Assembly: GCF_010550605.1 (NCBI RefSeq)
Contig: NZ_JAAGNI010000070.1
Span: 1-37,493 of the forward strand
Direction of reading: 5' to 3'
DNA from: Streptomyces sp. SID9727
GTDB taxonomy: Bacteria > Actinomycetota > Actinomycetes > Streptomycetales > Streptomycetaceae
Length of the DNA: 37,493 nt
The notes beneath the pieces are model-generated. The model searched no databases and was not told where the DNA came from. It saw only the letters and a list, made by a program, of their open reading frames with translations. Below, one piece after another: positions 1 to 31,353 of the stretch (the stretch's first letter is position 1; each line of letters begins with the position of its first letter). The position numbers and the translations under genes were made by a program.

Positions 1-296
1 AGCCCGGCGTTGCGGGCCGCCGCCGGGCCCCGGCCGCCCGCGGTGAGGACCGTGACGCGGTCCGCGAGCGGCCCGGCCGGGGCGAGGTCGAGCGGGGTGT
101 CCGGGGCGGGGCGGTCGTCCACGAGGAAGATCGCGCGCGGCGGGGGGACGGCCGCCTCGGCGAGGGCGGAGAGGCAGGCACCGAGACAGGGGCGGCCGAT
201 GGTCGGGATGACCACGGAGTAGGCGTCGGCACCCGGCACGTCCCGCCCGTCCGGCGCGGCGGTCGTCACGCGCTGTTCCGCGTCTCCGGCGGTCAT
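1..296 (-). CDS. Family 2 glycosyltransferase, N-terminal part (truncated by window edge)
   Basis: The first 98 codons of a glycosyltransferase run leftward off the window. After a variable N-terminus of about 25 residues the protein reads YSVVIPTIGRP, the first beta-strand of the GT-A nucleotide-sugar fold. It continues with FLVDDRP, the nucleotide-binding acidic strand, and [12 protein letters not shown], the conserved GT2 segment after the second strand. The acceptor and the catalytic DxD region lie outside the window, so the sugar and target are unknown. The ATG overlaps the TGA of the upstream carbamoyltransferase (ATGA), indicating translational coupling in the same operon. The family is clear; the role in a surface glycan or glycosylated metabolite is inferred only from the sugar-modifying neighbours. 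Confidence 0.85.
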   Translation of the reverse strand, partial: MTAGDAEQRVTTAAPDGRDVPGADAYSVVIPTIGRPCLGACLSALAEAAVPPPRAIFLVDDRPAPDTPLDLAPAGPLADRVTVLTAGGRGPAAARNAG

Positions 297-1927
297 GTGA
301 ACGCCTTCGAACGGCGGACGATGAACGGCCCGATGGCCAGCAGGTCGACGGGCGCGGACCCGAAGCACTCCAGCGCCTCGCGCGGGTGGTCGACCATGGG
401 CCGGCCGGCCGTGTTGAAACTGGTGTTGACCACGACCGGGAGCCCGGTGCGTTCCTCGAACGCCGTGAGCATCCGGGCGACCAGCGGTTCCGATGCCGCG
501 TCCACGGTCTGGATGCGCGCGGTGCCGTCCACGTGGACGACGGCGGGGATGCGGGGCTTCCACTCCTCGGCGACCTCGTGCACGAAGAGCATGTACGGGC
601 TGGGCATCGGTCCGTCGAAGAGCTCGGCGGCCCGTTCGGCCAGCACCATGGGGGCCACCGGGCGGAACTCCTCGCGCCCCTTGACCGCGTTCAGCCGTTC
701 CAGGTTCTCGGCGCGCCCCGGGTGGGCGAGCAGGGAGCGGTGGCCGAGCGCCCGGGGGCCGAACTCGCTGCGCCCCTGGAACCAGGCGACGACACCGTCC
801 TGCGCCAGCTCCTCGGCGACGGCGGCGGCGACGTCCTCGGGCTCCTCGAAGGGCAGCGCCGCCGTTTCGAGCATGCGGCGCAGTTCGTCGTCGCTCCAGC
901 CCCGGCCGAGGGCGGCGGTGCTCATCGGGGTGACCGGGCCGTGCTCGGCGGAGACGTGGAGGGCGGCGCCCAGCGAGGTGCCGGCGTCGCCGGCGGCCGG
1001 CTGGACCCAGACCTCGTCGAAGGGTCCCTCACGGTGAATGCGGGCGTTGGCCACGCAGTTGAGGGCGACGCCGCCGGCGAGCGCGAGGCGGGTGGCGCCG
1101 GTGCGTTCGTGGAGCCAGGAGGCCAGTTGGAGGACGGTCTCCTCCAGGCACCGCTGGGCGCTGGCCGCGAGGTCCGCGTGCTCCTCGGTGTACGGGCCGC
1201 CCGGCCGGCGTGCCGGTGCGAACTCGCTCCACGGGACGCCGGAGGCGCGGAAGCCGCCGCCGTCGGTGTGGTGGACGTACTCGGCGAGCCGCTGGGCGAA
1301 CACCGGCTTGCCGTAGGAGGCGAGGGCCATCACCTTGAACTCGTCGCTGCTGCGCAGGAATCCGAGATGTTCGGTCAGCTCCTCGTAGAACAGGCCGAGC
1401 GATTCGGGCAACGGCTGTGTGCTGAGGATCTCCAGGGCGCCGCCCCGGTAGTGGCCGGCCAGCTGGGAGGCGCACTCGCCGCGCCCGTCCAGGACGAGGA
1501 CCGCGCGGTCGCCCGGCGGGGCGGCGAGCCCGGCGGAGGCGGCGTGCGCGACGTGGTGGGGCACGAAGCGGACCTTGCCCGGATCGAGGCCGGGCAGGGC
1601 CTCGGCGAGGAATTCGGGGGCGCGCCGGGCGTAGGTCTGGCGCAGCTCGTCCCAGGGGTCGTGGAGGCCCATCTGCTCGGCGGGGCGGGCCAGTCCGGGG
1701 TCGTACGAGTAGGCGACCACGTCCAGGTCGGCAGGGTCCAGACCGGCGCTCTCCAGGCACCACCGGGCGGACAGCTCGGGCAGTTCCCAGGCGGAGAACG
1801 GCACGGGGCGCTTGCCGTGCTTGCGCCGGCTGAAGCGTTCCTCCTCGGCGGCGGCGACGGTCTTCCCGTCGATGACCAGGGCGGCCGAGGGGTCGTGGAA
1901 GAGGGCGTTGATTCCGAGCACGCGCAT
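293..1927 (-). CDS. Carbamoyltransferase, NodU/CmcH/TobZ family
   Basis: This 544-residue protein is full length for O-carbamoyltransferases, which use carbamoyl phosphate and ATP to make carbamoyl-AMP and pass the carbamoyl group to a hydroxyl, often on a sugar. The N-terminus (MRVLGINALFHDPSAA) and the HHVAH motif at residues 124-128, whose His124 and His128 fit the metal-binding HxxxH, are typical of the Kae1-like domain. GGVALNC (285-291) and AAGDAGTSLGAAL (311-323) line the nucleotide site. The C-terminal domain carries SEFGPRALGHRS (387-398) and EEFRPVAPM (419-427). An AAGGAG ribosome site at 1936-1941, overlapping the stop of the epimerase-like gene, lies 8 bases before the ATG. Between a nucleotide-sugar enzyme and a glycosyltransferase, it most likely carbamoylates a sugar. 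The acceptor cannot be read from sequence. Confidence 0.88.
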   Translation of the reverse strand: MRVLGINALFHDPSAALVIDGKTVAAAEEERFSRRKHGKRPVPFSAWELPELSARWCLESAGLDPADLDVVAYSYDPGLARPAEQMGLHDPWDELRQTYARRAPEFLAEALPGLDPGKVRFVPHHVAHAASAGLAAPPGDRAVLVLDGRGECASQLAGHYRGGALEILSTQPLPESLGLFYEELTEHLGFLRSSDEFKVMALASYGKPVFAQRLAEYVHHTDGGGFRASGVPWSEFAPARRPGGPYTEEHADLAASAQRCLEETVLQLASWLHERTGATRLALAGGVALNCVANARIHREGPFDEVWVQPAAGDAGTSLGAALHVSAEHGPVTPMSTAALGRGWSDDELRRMLETAALPFEEPEDVAAAVAEELAQDGVVAWFQGRSEFGPRALGHRSLLAHPGRAENLERLNAVKGREEFRPVAPMVLAERAAELFDGPMPSPYMLFVHEVAEEWKPRIPAVVHVDGTARIQTVDAASEPLVARMLTAFEERTGLPVVVNTSFNTAGRPMVDHPREALECFGSAPVDLLAIGPFIVRRSKAFT

Positions 1928-1940
1928 GCGCTGGGCTCCT

Positions 1941-2957
1941 TCAGAATTCGCGGGCCGGGGACGCGGCGTGGGAATCGTCCGGCGTACCGGGGAGCGCGGC
2001 GAAGAACGCGATGGTGCGTTCCAGGCCCTCTTCCCAGGAGACGCGGGGTTCCCAGCCGAACATCTCCCGCACCAGAGTGGTGTCGGGACGCCGTCGCTCG
2101 GGGTCGTCCACGGGCCGGTCGATGTAGTCGATCCGGCTGGCGGAACTGGTCAGTTTGACGATCCGGCGGGCGATTTCCCGTACGGTCGTCTCGTCGCTGC
2201 CGCCGATGTTCACCGGCCGCACGGATTTGCTCGCGGCGACGCTCAGTACGCCGTCGATGGTGTCGTCCACATAACACAGGGACCTCGTCTGGCTGCCGTC
2301 CCCGGCGACGGTGAGCGGTTCGCCGGCGAGTGCCTGGCTGATGAAGGTCGGAACGGCCCGGCCGTCGTGGGCGCGCATGCGGGGGCCGTACGTGTTGAAC
2401 AGCCGCACGATGCCGGCGTTCGTGCCCTTGGCAGCGGCGTGCGCGGTCACCAGGGCTTCGGAGAACCGTTTCGATTCGTCGTACACGCTGCGCGGTCCCA
2501 CGGGGTTCACGTTGCCCCAGTAGTCCTCGCGCTGCGGGTGCACCAGCGGGTCGCCGTAGACCTCGGAGGTGGAGGCGAGGAGCAGGCGCGCCCCGTCCCG
2601 GGCGGCGATGCCGAGCATGGTGCGGGTGCCGAGGCTGCCGACGTCCAGCGTCTCCAGCGGCATGCGCAGGTAGTCGGCGGGTGAGGCGGGGCAGGCGAAG
2701 TGCAGGACGAGGTCGTAGGGACCGCGCAATTCGCCCGCGCAGGAAGCGTCGGAGATGTCCAGCGGAAAGAACCGGAACGCCTTGTCCTCCTCCAGGTGTG
2801 CGATGTTCCGCCGCGATCCGGAGGAGAGGTTGTCGGCGCAGTCGACCGCCACTCCCCCGGCCAGCAGGCGTTCGCACAGATGCGAGCCGAGGAAGCCGGC
2901 CCCGCCTGTCACCAGGGCGTGCCGCCAGGGAAACCGATCGGATTCCAAGGACACCAT
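1941..2957 (-). CDS. UDP-glucuronate decarboxylase (UDP-xylose synthase)-like extended SDR
   Basis: This 338-residue extended short-chain dehydrogenase/reductase carries the Rossmann motif GGAGFLGSHL at about residues 18-27 and the catalytic YDESK (Tyr159, Lys163). Several stretches match UDP-xylose synthases: ACPASPADYLRMP, STSEVYGDPLVHPQREDYWG, and later NTYGPRM, GDGSQTRSLCYVDD and a DDPERRRPD block. Family knowledge suggests oxidative decarboxylation of UDP-glucuronate to UDP-xylose through a 4-keto intermediate with bound NAD. A dTDP-sugar 4-epimerase or 4,6-dehydratase is a weaker alternative. I chose the ATG at 2957 over an in-frame ATG at 2966 because the GGAG ribosome site at 2967-2970 abuts the latter but is 9 bases from the former. 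It is first gene of the leftward sugar operon, 13 bases before the carbamoyltransferase. Confidence 0.82.
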   Translation of the reverse strand: MVSLESDRFPWRHALVTGGAGFLGSHLCERLLAGGVAVDCADNLSSGSRRNIAHLEEDKAFRFFPLDISDASCAGELRGPYDLVLHFACPASPADYLRMPLETLDVGSLGTRTMLGIAARDGARLLLASTSEVYGDPLVHPQREDYWGNVNPVGPRSVYDESKRFSEALVTAHAAAKGTNAGIVRLFNTYGPRMRAHDGRAVPTFISQALAGEPLTVAGDGSQTRSLCYVDDTIDGVLSVAASKSVRPVNIGGSDETTVREIARRIVKLTSSASRIDYIDRPVDDPERRRPDTTLVREMFGWEPRVSWEEGLERTIAFFAALPGTPDDSHAASPAREF

Positions 2958-3149
2958 GTATCCCATCTCCTTTCAGAGATCCGGGAGTTCACGAACGCGC
3001 GGGCTTCGACCGCGATGCGCGGCCGCCTGTCCCGGCGGCGCCGAGCCGCTTTCCCGCCATTCGCCTCTCCCCCATGGATCCTGCCGGAGTAATCCATCCG
3101 CGCATCTTCGGGACTACCGTTGGAATGAACCCGGGGACAGGAGGCGATC
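2958..3149. promoter_or_regulatory. Divergent intergenic region with an ATGGAT/ATCCAT inverted repeat
   Basis: These 192 bases separate the leftward sugar operon from the rightward pyruvyl-transferase-family gene and must hold both promoters. No convincing -35/-10 pair could be fixed by eye. A 6-base inverted repeat, ATGGAT at 3074-3079 and ATCCAT at 3092-3097 with a 12-base gap, could be a dimeric regulator site. This is suggestive only. Confidence 0.35.
2967..2973 (-). promoter_or_regulatory. Ribosome binding site deciding the start of the UDP-xylose synthase-like gene
   Basis: AAAGGAG on the minus strand lies directly against the ATG at 2966 and 9 bases before the ATG at 2957. The second spacing is normal and the first is not workable, so translation should begin at 2957. 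Confidence 0.7.
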
Positions 3150-4046
3150 ATGGGGCAGAGCCTGGACGGCGTTCTCGACCCGCTCCTGCGTCCGCGCAGT
3201 GCGACGGGCCGTGTACTGGTCACCGGGTGGTTCAGCTTCCCCGACGGCGAGGTGACCGCCGGTGACTTCCTCGCGGAGCGGGCGGTGTCCGCCGCGCTGG
3301 ACCGTTTGGGTGTCCCGCACGACTCCGCCTGGAGCCCGCACTTCGCCCCCGGCGCCCTGACCCTGGAAGCCGCCCACCCCGGCCGGTACGAGCAGGTGCT
3401 CTTCGTCTGCGGTCCGGTGCACGGGGACCAGCTCACCCGGCTGCACGAGCGCTACGCCTCGTGCCGGCGTACCGCGGTCGGGGTGAGCGTGGTGGACGGG
3501 GATTCCCCGGCGGTGCGCGGGTTCGACCGGATCGTGGCCCGCGACCGCGACGGCAAGGGCCTCCTGGCCGACCTGGCGCTCTCCGCGCGCACCGGGCCGG
3601 ACAAGCCCGTGGTGGGCGTCGCCCTCACGCACGGCCAGGGCGAGTACGCGCGGCGGCGCGAGCACGACCGGGTCGCCGAGACGCTGTACGGCTGGCTGCC
3701 CACCAAGGACTGCGCGCCGGTCGCGGCGGAGACCCGGCTGGCGCACGGCGACTGGCGGCTGTGCCGGACCGGCGACCAGTTCCTCTCCCTGCTGGGCCGG
3801 CTCGACCTCGTGGTCACGGACCGCCTGCACGGCATGGTCCTGGCGCTGAGCATGGGGGTGCCGGCCCTGGTGGTGGATCCGGTACGCGGCGGGGCCAAGG
3901 TGTCCGCGCAGGCGAGGGTGGTGCGCTGGCCCGCCGTGATCCCGGGCGAGACGCTGACCGCGCGGGCGCTCGACCGGTGGTGGACGTGGTGCCTGTCCGC
4001 CGCCGGCAAGGCGGCCGCCGAGCGCCGGCGCTCCATGTTCCCCTGA
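3150..4046 (+). CDS. Polysaccharide pyruvyl transferase family protein
   Basis: This 298-residue protein starts at an ATG preceded by a perfect AGGAGG (3139-3144) with a 5-base spacer. The N-terminus VLVTGWFSFPDGEVTAGD followed by a helix, and the C-terminal VVTDRLHGMVLALSMGVPAL, are the two landmarks of the WcaK/AmsJ/CsaB-like pyruvyl-transferase family. That family adopts a GT-B-like fold and adds pyruvate ketals from phosphoenolpyruvate to sugar hydroxyls of cell-wall or exopolysaccharide. Many actinobacterial members of this length are uncharacterised, so the exact reaction is inferred. It is transcribed away from the sugar operon and converges on the SDR gene with only 11 bases between stop codons. 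It fits a surface-glycan role better than a role in peptide assembly. Confidence 0.72.
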   Translation: MGQSLDGVLDPLLRPRSATGRVLVTGWFSFPDGEVTAGDFLAERAVSAALDRLGVPHDSAWSPHFAPGALTLEAAHPGRYEQVLFVCGPVHGDQLTRLHERYASCRRTAVGVSVVDGDSPAVRGFDRIVARDRDGKGLLADLALSARTGPDKPVVGVALTHGQGEYARRREHDRVAETLYGWLPTKDCAPVAAETRLAHGDWRLCRTGDQFLSLLGRLDLVVTDRLHGMVLALSMGVPALVVDPVRGGAKVSAQARVVRWPAVIPGETLTARALDRWWTWCLSAAGKAAAERRRSMFP

Positions 4047-4057
4047 CGGCCGCGGCG

Positions 4058-4795
4058 TCAGTTCGCCTGCCCGATCGGCCGGACCACCAGCGTGTTCACG
4101 TCCACGCCGGGCGGTTGTGAGATCGCCCAGACGAGTGTGTCCACCAGTTGCTCGGCGGAGATCATCGGACCGGCCGCCGCCGCACCGCCGGGACGCTCCT
4201 CCCAGAACGGGGTGAGGACCCGGCCCGGTGCGATCAGTGTCGTACCGACGCCGTACCCGGTGGTCAGCATGCGGACGTTCTCCGCCAGACCGGTCACCGC
4301 CCACTTGGTCATCGAGTACAGGTTGCCGGGCGTGTTCTTGTACCCGGCCACACTGCCGACGAGCACGATCCGCCCCCGCGACTCCTTCAGCGCCGGGAGC
4401 GCCGCCCGTACGAGCAGGGCGGGCCCCAGCACGTTCGTCAGGACCATGCCGCGCCACTTCTCCGGGTCGCCCGTCTCGACGTGGGCGTCGGCCGAGTATC
4501 CGGCGTTGGCGATGGCGTGGTCGAGCCGGCCGAACGTACGCACGGTCTCCTCGACCGCCGCCGACACGTGCGTCCAGTCCCCGGCGTCCCCCTCGAAGGT
4601 CAGCAGCCGCTCACCCGCGTCCATCTCCTCGGTCAGCACGGCGAGTTTCTTCGCACTGCGCCCGGTCGCGGCGACCCGGTGCCCGAGGCCGAGGAGCCTG
4701 CGTACGCTCGCCGCCCCGATGCCGCTGGAACCGCCGGTGATGCAGGTGACGGGCGCTTCGTCGTCCCACGTGGAGGTGTTGTCGTCGCCGGTCAT
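4058..4795 (-). CDS. Short-chain dehydrogenase/reductase (classical SDR), last gene of the peptide operon
   Basis: This 245-residue classical SDR has the cofactor motif TGGSSGIG at residues 20-27, NAG at 97-99, Asn121, the catalytic Ser148, and YSMTK (Tyr160, Lys164). TGR after the second strand suggests NADP(H) preference. An in-frame GTG 90 bases upstream (4885) would add a low-complexity Ala/Arg/Thr stretch. I prefer the ATG at 4795 because GGGGAG precedes it by 3 bases and the SDR fold begins soon after. It follows the 66-residue gene by 105 bases on the same strand, so it is probably the end of the NRPS operon. A redox step on the starter acyl group, on a tailored side chain or on the hydroxypiperidone is possible. 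The substrate cannot be read from sequence. Confidence 0.85.
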   Translation of the reverse strand: MTGDDNTSTWDDEAPVTCITGGSSGIGAASVRRLLGLGHRVAATGRSAKKLAVLTEEMDAGERLLTFEGDAGDWTHVSAAVEETVRTFGRLDHAIANAGYSADAHVETGDPEKWRGMVLTNVLGPALLVRAALPALKESRGRIVLVGSVAGYKNTPGNLYSMTKWAVTGLAENVRMLTTGYGVGTTLIAPGRVLTPFWEERPGGAAAAGPMISAEQLVDTLVWAISQPPGVDVNTLVVRPIGQAN

Positions 4796-4900
4796 GATCT
4801 CCCCGTCCGTGCCGCGCCGCGCCCGTCGGCGCGCCGTCGTCGTTGTCGCGCCCGACGCTGGATCGCCGGGGGCGGACGCGTCCACCGAGGGGGCGGGCGG

Positions 4901-5101
4901 CTACCAGCCGCGGCGCGGTCGCACCGGGCCGAGTTTCGCGGTGAGTGCCGCGAGGAAGACCGGGAGCTTGTCGACCATCGCCTCGGGGACCGGAGTGGAC
5001 TGGACGGTGCCCTTCCGCACGTCCTCCACCACGAGGGTGTAGGTGCCGTTGTCCTCGACGAGTTCGGCGGCGAACAGCAGGGTCTGCGTGGAGGTCTCCA
5101 T
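4901..5101 (-). CDS. Small protein of unknown function (66 aa)
   Basis: I do not recognise this family. The ATG at 5101 overlaps the TGA of the SRPBCC gene by one base (TGATG) and is preceded by GGGAG, so it is translated as part of the tail of the NRPS operon. The protein starts METSTQTLLFAAELVED. A predicted two-strand hairpin follows (TLLFAAELVED and TYTLVVEDV), then a hydrophobic helix (VDKLPVFLAALTAKLG) and a basic end PVRPRRGW. There is no signal peptide, transmembrane segment or cysteine. Its tight coupling to tailoring genes suggests a partner or chaperone role, which is inference. An in-frame GTG at 5140 would lie inside the SRPBCC gene and lacks support. Confidence 0.65.
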   Translation of the reverse strand: METSTQTLLFAAELVEDNGTYTLVVEDVRKGTVQSTPVPEAMVDKLPVFLAALTAKLGPVRPRRGW

Positions 5102-5844
5102 CAGCGCTCCCGTGAGGGCTCGTTGAGCCACGCCGACCACATCTCGGTGGCGCTTTCTCCGTCGGCGTCCTCGGCGAACAGGTGGTGGCCGAGCCAGATC
5201 GGCACGTGCCAGGTGCTGCCGTTGAAGAACCGGTACAGGGCGTCGGGGCCGCGCAGGCCGAGGAAGTCGGCGCTGGTCCAGTCGACGGTCACCTCCACCG
5301 GCTCGGGGGCCAGGAGGGTGAACCGGTCGCCGACGGCCGCGTCGCCGGGGAGGCCGAGGCGGCGGCGCAGGGTCGCGAAGTCGGCCGGGTCGCCGGTCGG
5401 TTCGGGGCGTTGGGCCCGTACGTACACGGCGGGGCGGCCGGCGAAGTGGCGCAGGTACTCCGTCAGGCCGTGCTGGTGGAAGTCGACGTACTTCTCGGCC
5501 ACGTCCGTCTTGGCGTCCCAGTTCCAGGCGTCGTCCACGACGCCCGTGTGCACCCAGTGGATACCCATGCGCAGGTGGCTCGTGCCTCCTTCGGCCGGCT
5601 CGACGCGGTAGCTGAGCGTGTTGGAGAAGCCGCCGTCCTGGGTGGCGCGCAGCGCGAGGTGGTGCGGTGGCTCCCAGGCCAGGACGGTGGCGTCGCCCCG
5701 GGTGGCCTTTCCGCCGACGCGCGGCTCGATCTCCATCGGGTAGAGCCAGCCGAGGTTCCCGGCGGCGGTGGCGACGGCGTCCCAGACCTGCTCGGGTGCG
5801 GCGGGCAGGTCCTGCTGCCTGCGGACGTGGAATTCTCGGGCCAT
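5101..5844 (-). CDS. SRPBCC (START/AHSA1-like) domain protein
   Basis: This protein of about 247 residues has an N-terminal helix-grip segment (REFHVRRQQDLPAAPEQVWDAVAT), typical of SRPBCC proteins with a hydrophobic ligand cavity. It continues with WLYPMEIEPRVGGKAT, a beta-rich core (LSYRVEPAEGGTSHLRM) and a long C-terminal helix after VAEKYVDFHQHGLTEYL. A second, more divergent half follows. Family members bind lipids, polyketides or hormone-like ligands, or act as cyclases or chaperones; no enzymatic residues are diagnostic. Two starts are possible. The ATG at 5874 is 2 bases after the P450 stop but has no ribosome site. The ATG at 5844 has AAGGAG 11 bases upstream and matches where the family begins, so I prefer it. 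Its place between a P450 and an orphan small protein suggests help with product handling or tailoring. Confidence 0.78.
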   Translation of the reverse strand: MAREFHVRRQQDLPAAPEQVWDAVATAAGNLGWLYPMEIEPRVGGKATRGDATVLAWEPPHHLALRATQDGGFSNTLSYRVEPAEGGTSHLRMGIHWVHTGVVDDAWNWDAKTDVAEKYVDFHQHGLTEYLRHFAGRPAVYVRAQRPEPTGDPADFATLRRRLGLPGDAAVGDRFTLLAPEPVEVTVDWTSADFLGLRGPDALYRFFNGSTWHVPIWLGHHLFAEDADGESATEMWSAWLNEPSRER

Positions 5845-5876
5845 CGGCGGTGCTGCTCCTTCGTCGTCGTTCATGG

Positions 5877-7124
5877 TCAGTAGGTGAGCGGGAGGGCCCG
5901 CAGCCTTCGTTGCAGCGGGTTGGGCCGCCAGTCCGGCTGCGCCCCTTCGGCCAGCCGCAGCCCCGGCAGCCGGCGCACCAGCGTGCCGACGGCCACCTCC
6001 GTCTGGAGCCGGGCGAGCGGCCCGCCCAGGCAGAAGTGCGGGCCGTGGCCGAAGCTGAGGTGGCGGTTGCCGGGGCGCGTCAGGTCGAGCCGGTCGGGGT
6101 CGTCGAAGCGGTCGGGGTCGCGGTTGGTGGCGCCGAGGAAGAGGTACACCAACTCGCCCTCGCGCAGGGTCCGTCCGCCGATCTCCAGGTCCTCCGCGAC
6201 GACCCTGACGATCGCCTGGGTCACCGTGTCGTAGCGGGCCAGCTCCTCGACGGCGCCGCGCACGAGCCCGGGGTCCTCGCGCAGCCGGGCCAGCTGGTCC
6301 GGGTGGCGCAGCAGGGCGAGCACGCCGTTGGTGATGAGGTGCGTGGTGGTCTCGTCGCCCGCGGTGATGAGGACGAAGCAGGTGGAGAGCAGTTCGGAGT
6401 CGGTGAGCCGGTCGTCGTGCGTCTGGGTGGCGACCAGGGCGCTGATCAGGTCGTCGCCGGGTTCGCGCCGGCGCTGCCGGATCATCCCGGACAGGTAGTC
6501 CTCGTACTGGTCGATCGCCCTCTCGGACGCGGCGATGTCCTCGCTGAGCCGGCCGAAGCGGCTGAACCAGCCCTTGACCCGCGGCCGGTCCTCCTCGGGG
6601 ATGCCGAAGAGCTCGCAGACGACGGACATGGGCAGCGGGGAGGCGACCGCCTCGATCAGCTCCAGCTCCGGCCCGGCGGCGACCGCCGCGTCGATGAACC
6701 GGTCCACGAGGTGCTGGACGCGGTCGCGCAGGGCCTCGACGCGGCGGGCGGTGAACGCCCGGTTGGCGAGTTTGCGCAGCCGGGCGTGGTCCGGCGGGTC
6801 GGTGTTGCTCATCACCCGGCCGAGCCGGTCGGTGAGCCGGCTGAACTCCTTGAGGTCGCCGCCGAGCGCGGTGTAGGCCCGGGTCATCCTGTCCCGGTCG
6901 TTGGACAGCCGCAGGTCGCCCAGAGCCGCCTCGACGTCGGCGTACCGGGTGAGGTACCAGACGCCCTGGGGGCTGCGGTGGACCGGATCCTCGCGCCGCA
7001 TGCGGGCGTAGAGCGGGTAGGGGTCGCGCCGCGCCTCGGGGGTGAGCAGGGCGGCGCCGAGGTCGTGGACCGGGGCGGGGCCCGCGGTGTCGCGGGCCCC
7101 GGCCGGGGTTTCGGTGGTGGTCAT
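5877..7124 (-). CDS. Cytochrome P450, candidate Pro-to-Ahp oxidase
   Basis: This 415-residue soluble bacterial P450 has all the hallmarks: HARLR in helix C (113-117), AGDETTT in helix I (255-261), ELAR as the ExxR motif (Glu294, Arg297), and the heme loop FGHGPHFC with Cys365 as thiolate ligand. Electrons would come from a ferredoxin encoded elsewhere; none is in the window. The ATG at 7124 lies 10 bases after the MbtH stop and 2 bases separate its own stop from the next in-frame ATG, so it belongs to the NRPS operon. Module 4 loads proline. P450 oxidation of a prolyl residue at C5 has been proposed as the route to 3-amino-6-hydroxy-2-piperidone in cyanopeptolin-type peptides. That makes this the leading role here, although hydroxylation of another residue cannot be excluded. 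Confidence 0.93.
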   Translation of the reverse strand: MTTTETPAGARDTAGPAPVHDLGAALLTPEARRDPYPLYARMRREDPVHRSPQGVWYLTRYADVEAALGDLRLSNDRDRMTRAYTALGGDLKEFSRLTDRLGRVMSNTDPPDHARLRKLANRAFTARRVEALRDRVQHLVDRFIDAAVAAGPELELIEAVASPLPMSVVCELFGIPEEDRPRVKGWFSRFGRLSEDIAASERAIDQYEDYLSGMIRQRRREPGDDLISALVATQTHDDRLTDSELLSTCFVLITAGDETTTHLITNGVLALLRHPDQLARLREDPGLVRGAVEELARYDTVTQAIVRVVAEDLEIGGRTLREGELVYLFLGATNRDPDRFDDPDRLDLTRPGNRHLSFGHGPHFCLGGPLARLQTEVAVGTLVRRLPGLRLAEGAQPDWRPNPLQRRLRALPLTY

Positions 7125-7134
7125 GTCGGCCGCG

Positions 7135-7350
7135 TTACCGCTGGGCGTCCATCGCGTCGGCAAGGCTCTTGGGCCGCATGTCGGTCCAGTTCCGCTCGAT
7201 GTGCTCCAGGCAGGCGGCGTGGGTGTCGGGGCCGTGGGCGACGGTCCAGCCGGCGGGGACATCCGCGAACTGCGGCCAGAGCGAGTGCTGGTTCTCGTCG
7301 TTGACGAGGACGAGGAAGGTGCCGTCCTGGTCGTCGAAGGGGTTGGTCAT
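7135..7350 (-). CDS. MbtH-like protein, NRPS adenylation partner
   Basis: This 71-residue protein matches the MbtH signature throughout. It has N17-x-E19-x-Q21-x-SLWP (23-26), PAGW (32-35) with Trp35, and a second tryptophan in WTDMRPKSL (55-63). MbtH proteins bind the adenylation domains of many actinobacterial synthetases and are needed for their solubility or activity. The ATG is 3 bases after the NRPS stop. Its AGGAGG ribosome site (7359-7364) sits inside the last codons of the NRPS gene, so the two are translated in coupled fashion and expected to be made together. It is the only MbtH homologue seen in the window. Confidence 0.96.
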   Translation of the reverse strand: MTNPFDDQDGTFLVLVNDENQHSLWPQFADVPAGWTVAHGPDTHAACLEHIERNWTDMRPKSLADAMDAQR

Positions 7351-7353
7351 GGG

Positions 7354-31260
<23,907 letters not shown>

Positions 31261-31267
31261 GGGGGTA

Positions 31268-31272
31268 CCTCC
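31268..31272 (-). promoter_or_regulatory. Ribosome binding site of the NRPS gene
   Basis: GGAGG on the minus strand lies 7 bases before the ATG at 31260. It decides this start over an in-frame GTG at 31323 that would add 21 residues unrelated to a condensation domain. Confidence 0.85.
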
Positions 31273-31353
31273 AGAGGTGTGAAAGGGCATGCGCACGGGG
31301 CGCACCGGCCGCGGTGGCGTCACACGGCCGGGCGGTGGGGCGGGTTCCCGCGG

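Noticed and set aside
10..222. Small plus-strand frame at the left edge
   Set aside because: It is the shadow of the glycosyltransferase start on the minus strand, which has clear GT2 motifs and an ATGA junction with the previous gene.
4796..4885. GTG-initiated extension of the SDR by 30 residues
   Set aside because: The extension is Ala/Arg/Thr low complexity, has no ribosome site, and the ATG at 4795 has GGGGAG just upstream.
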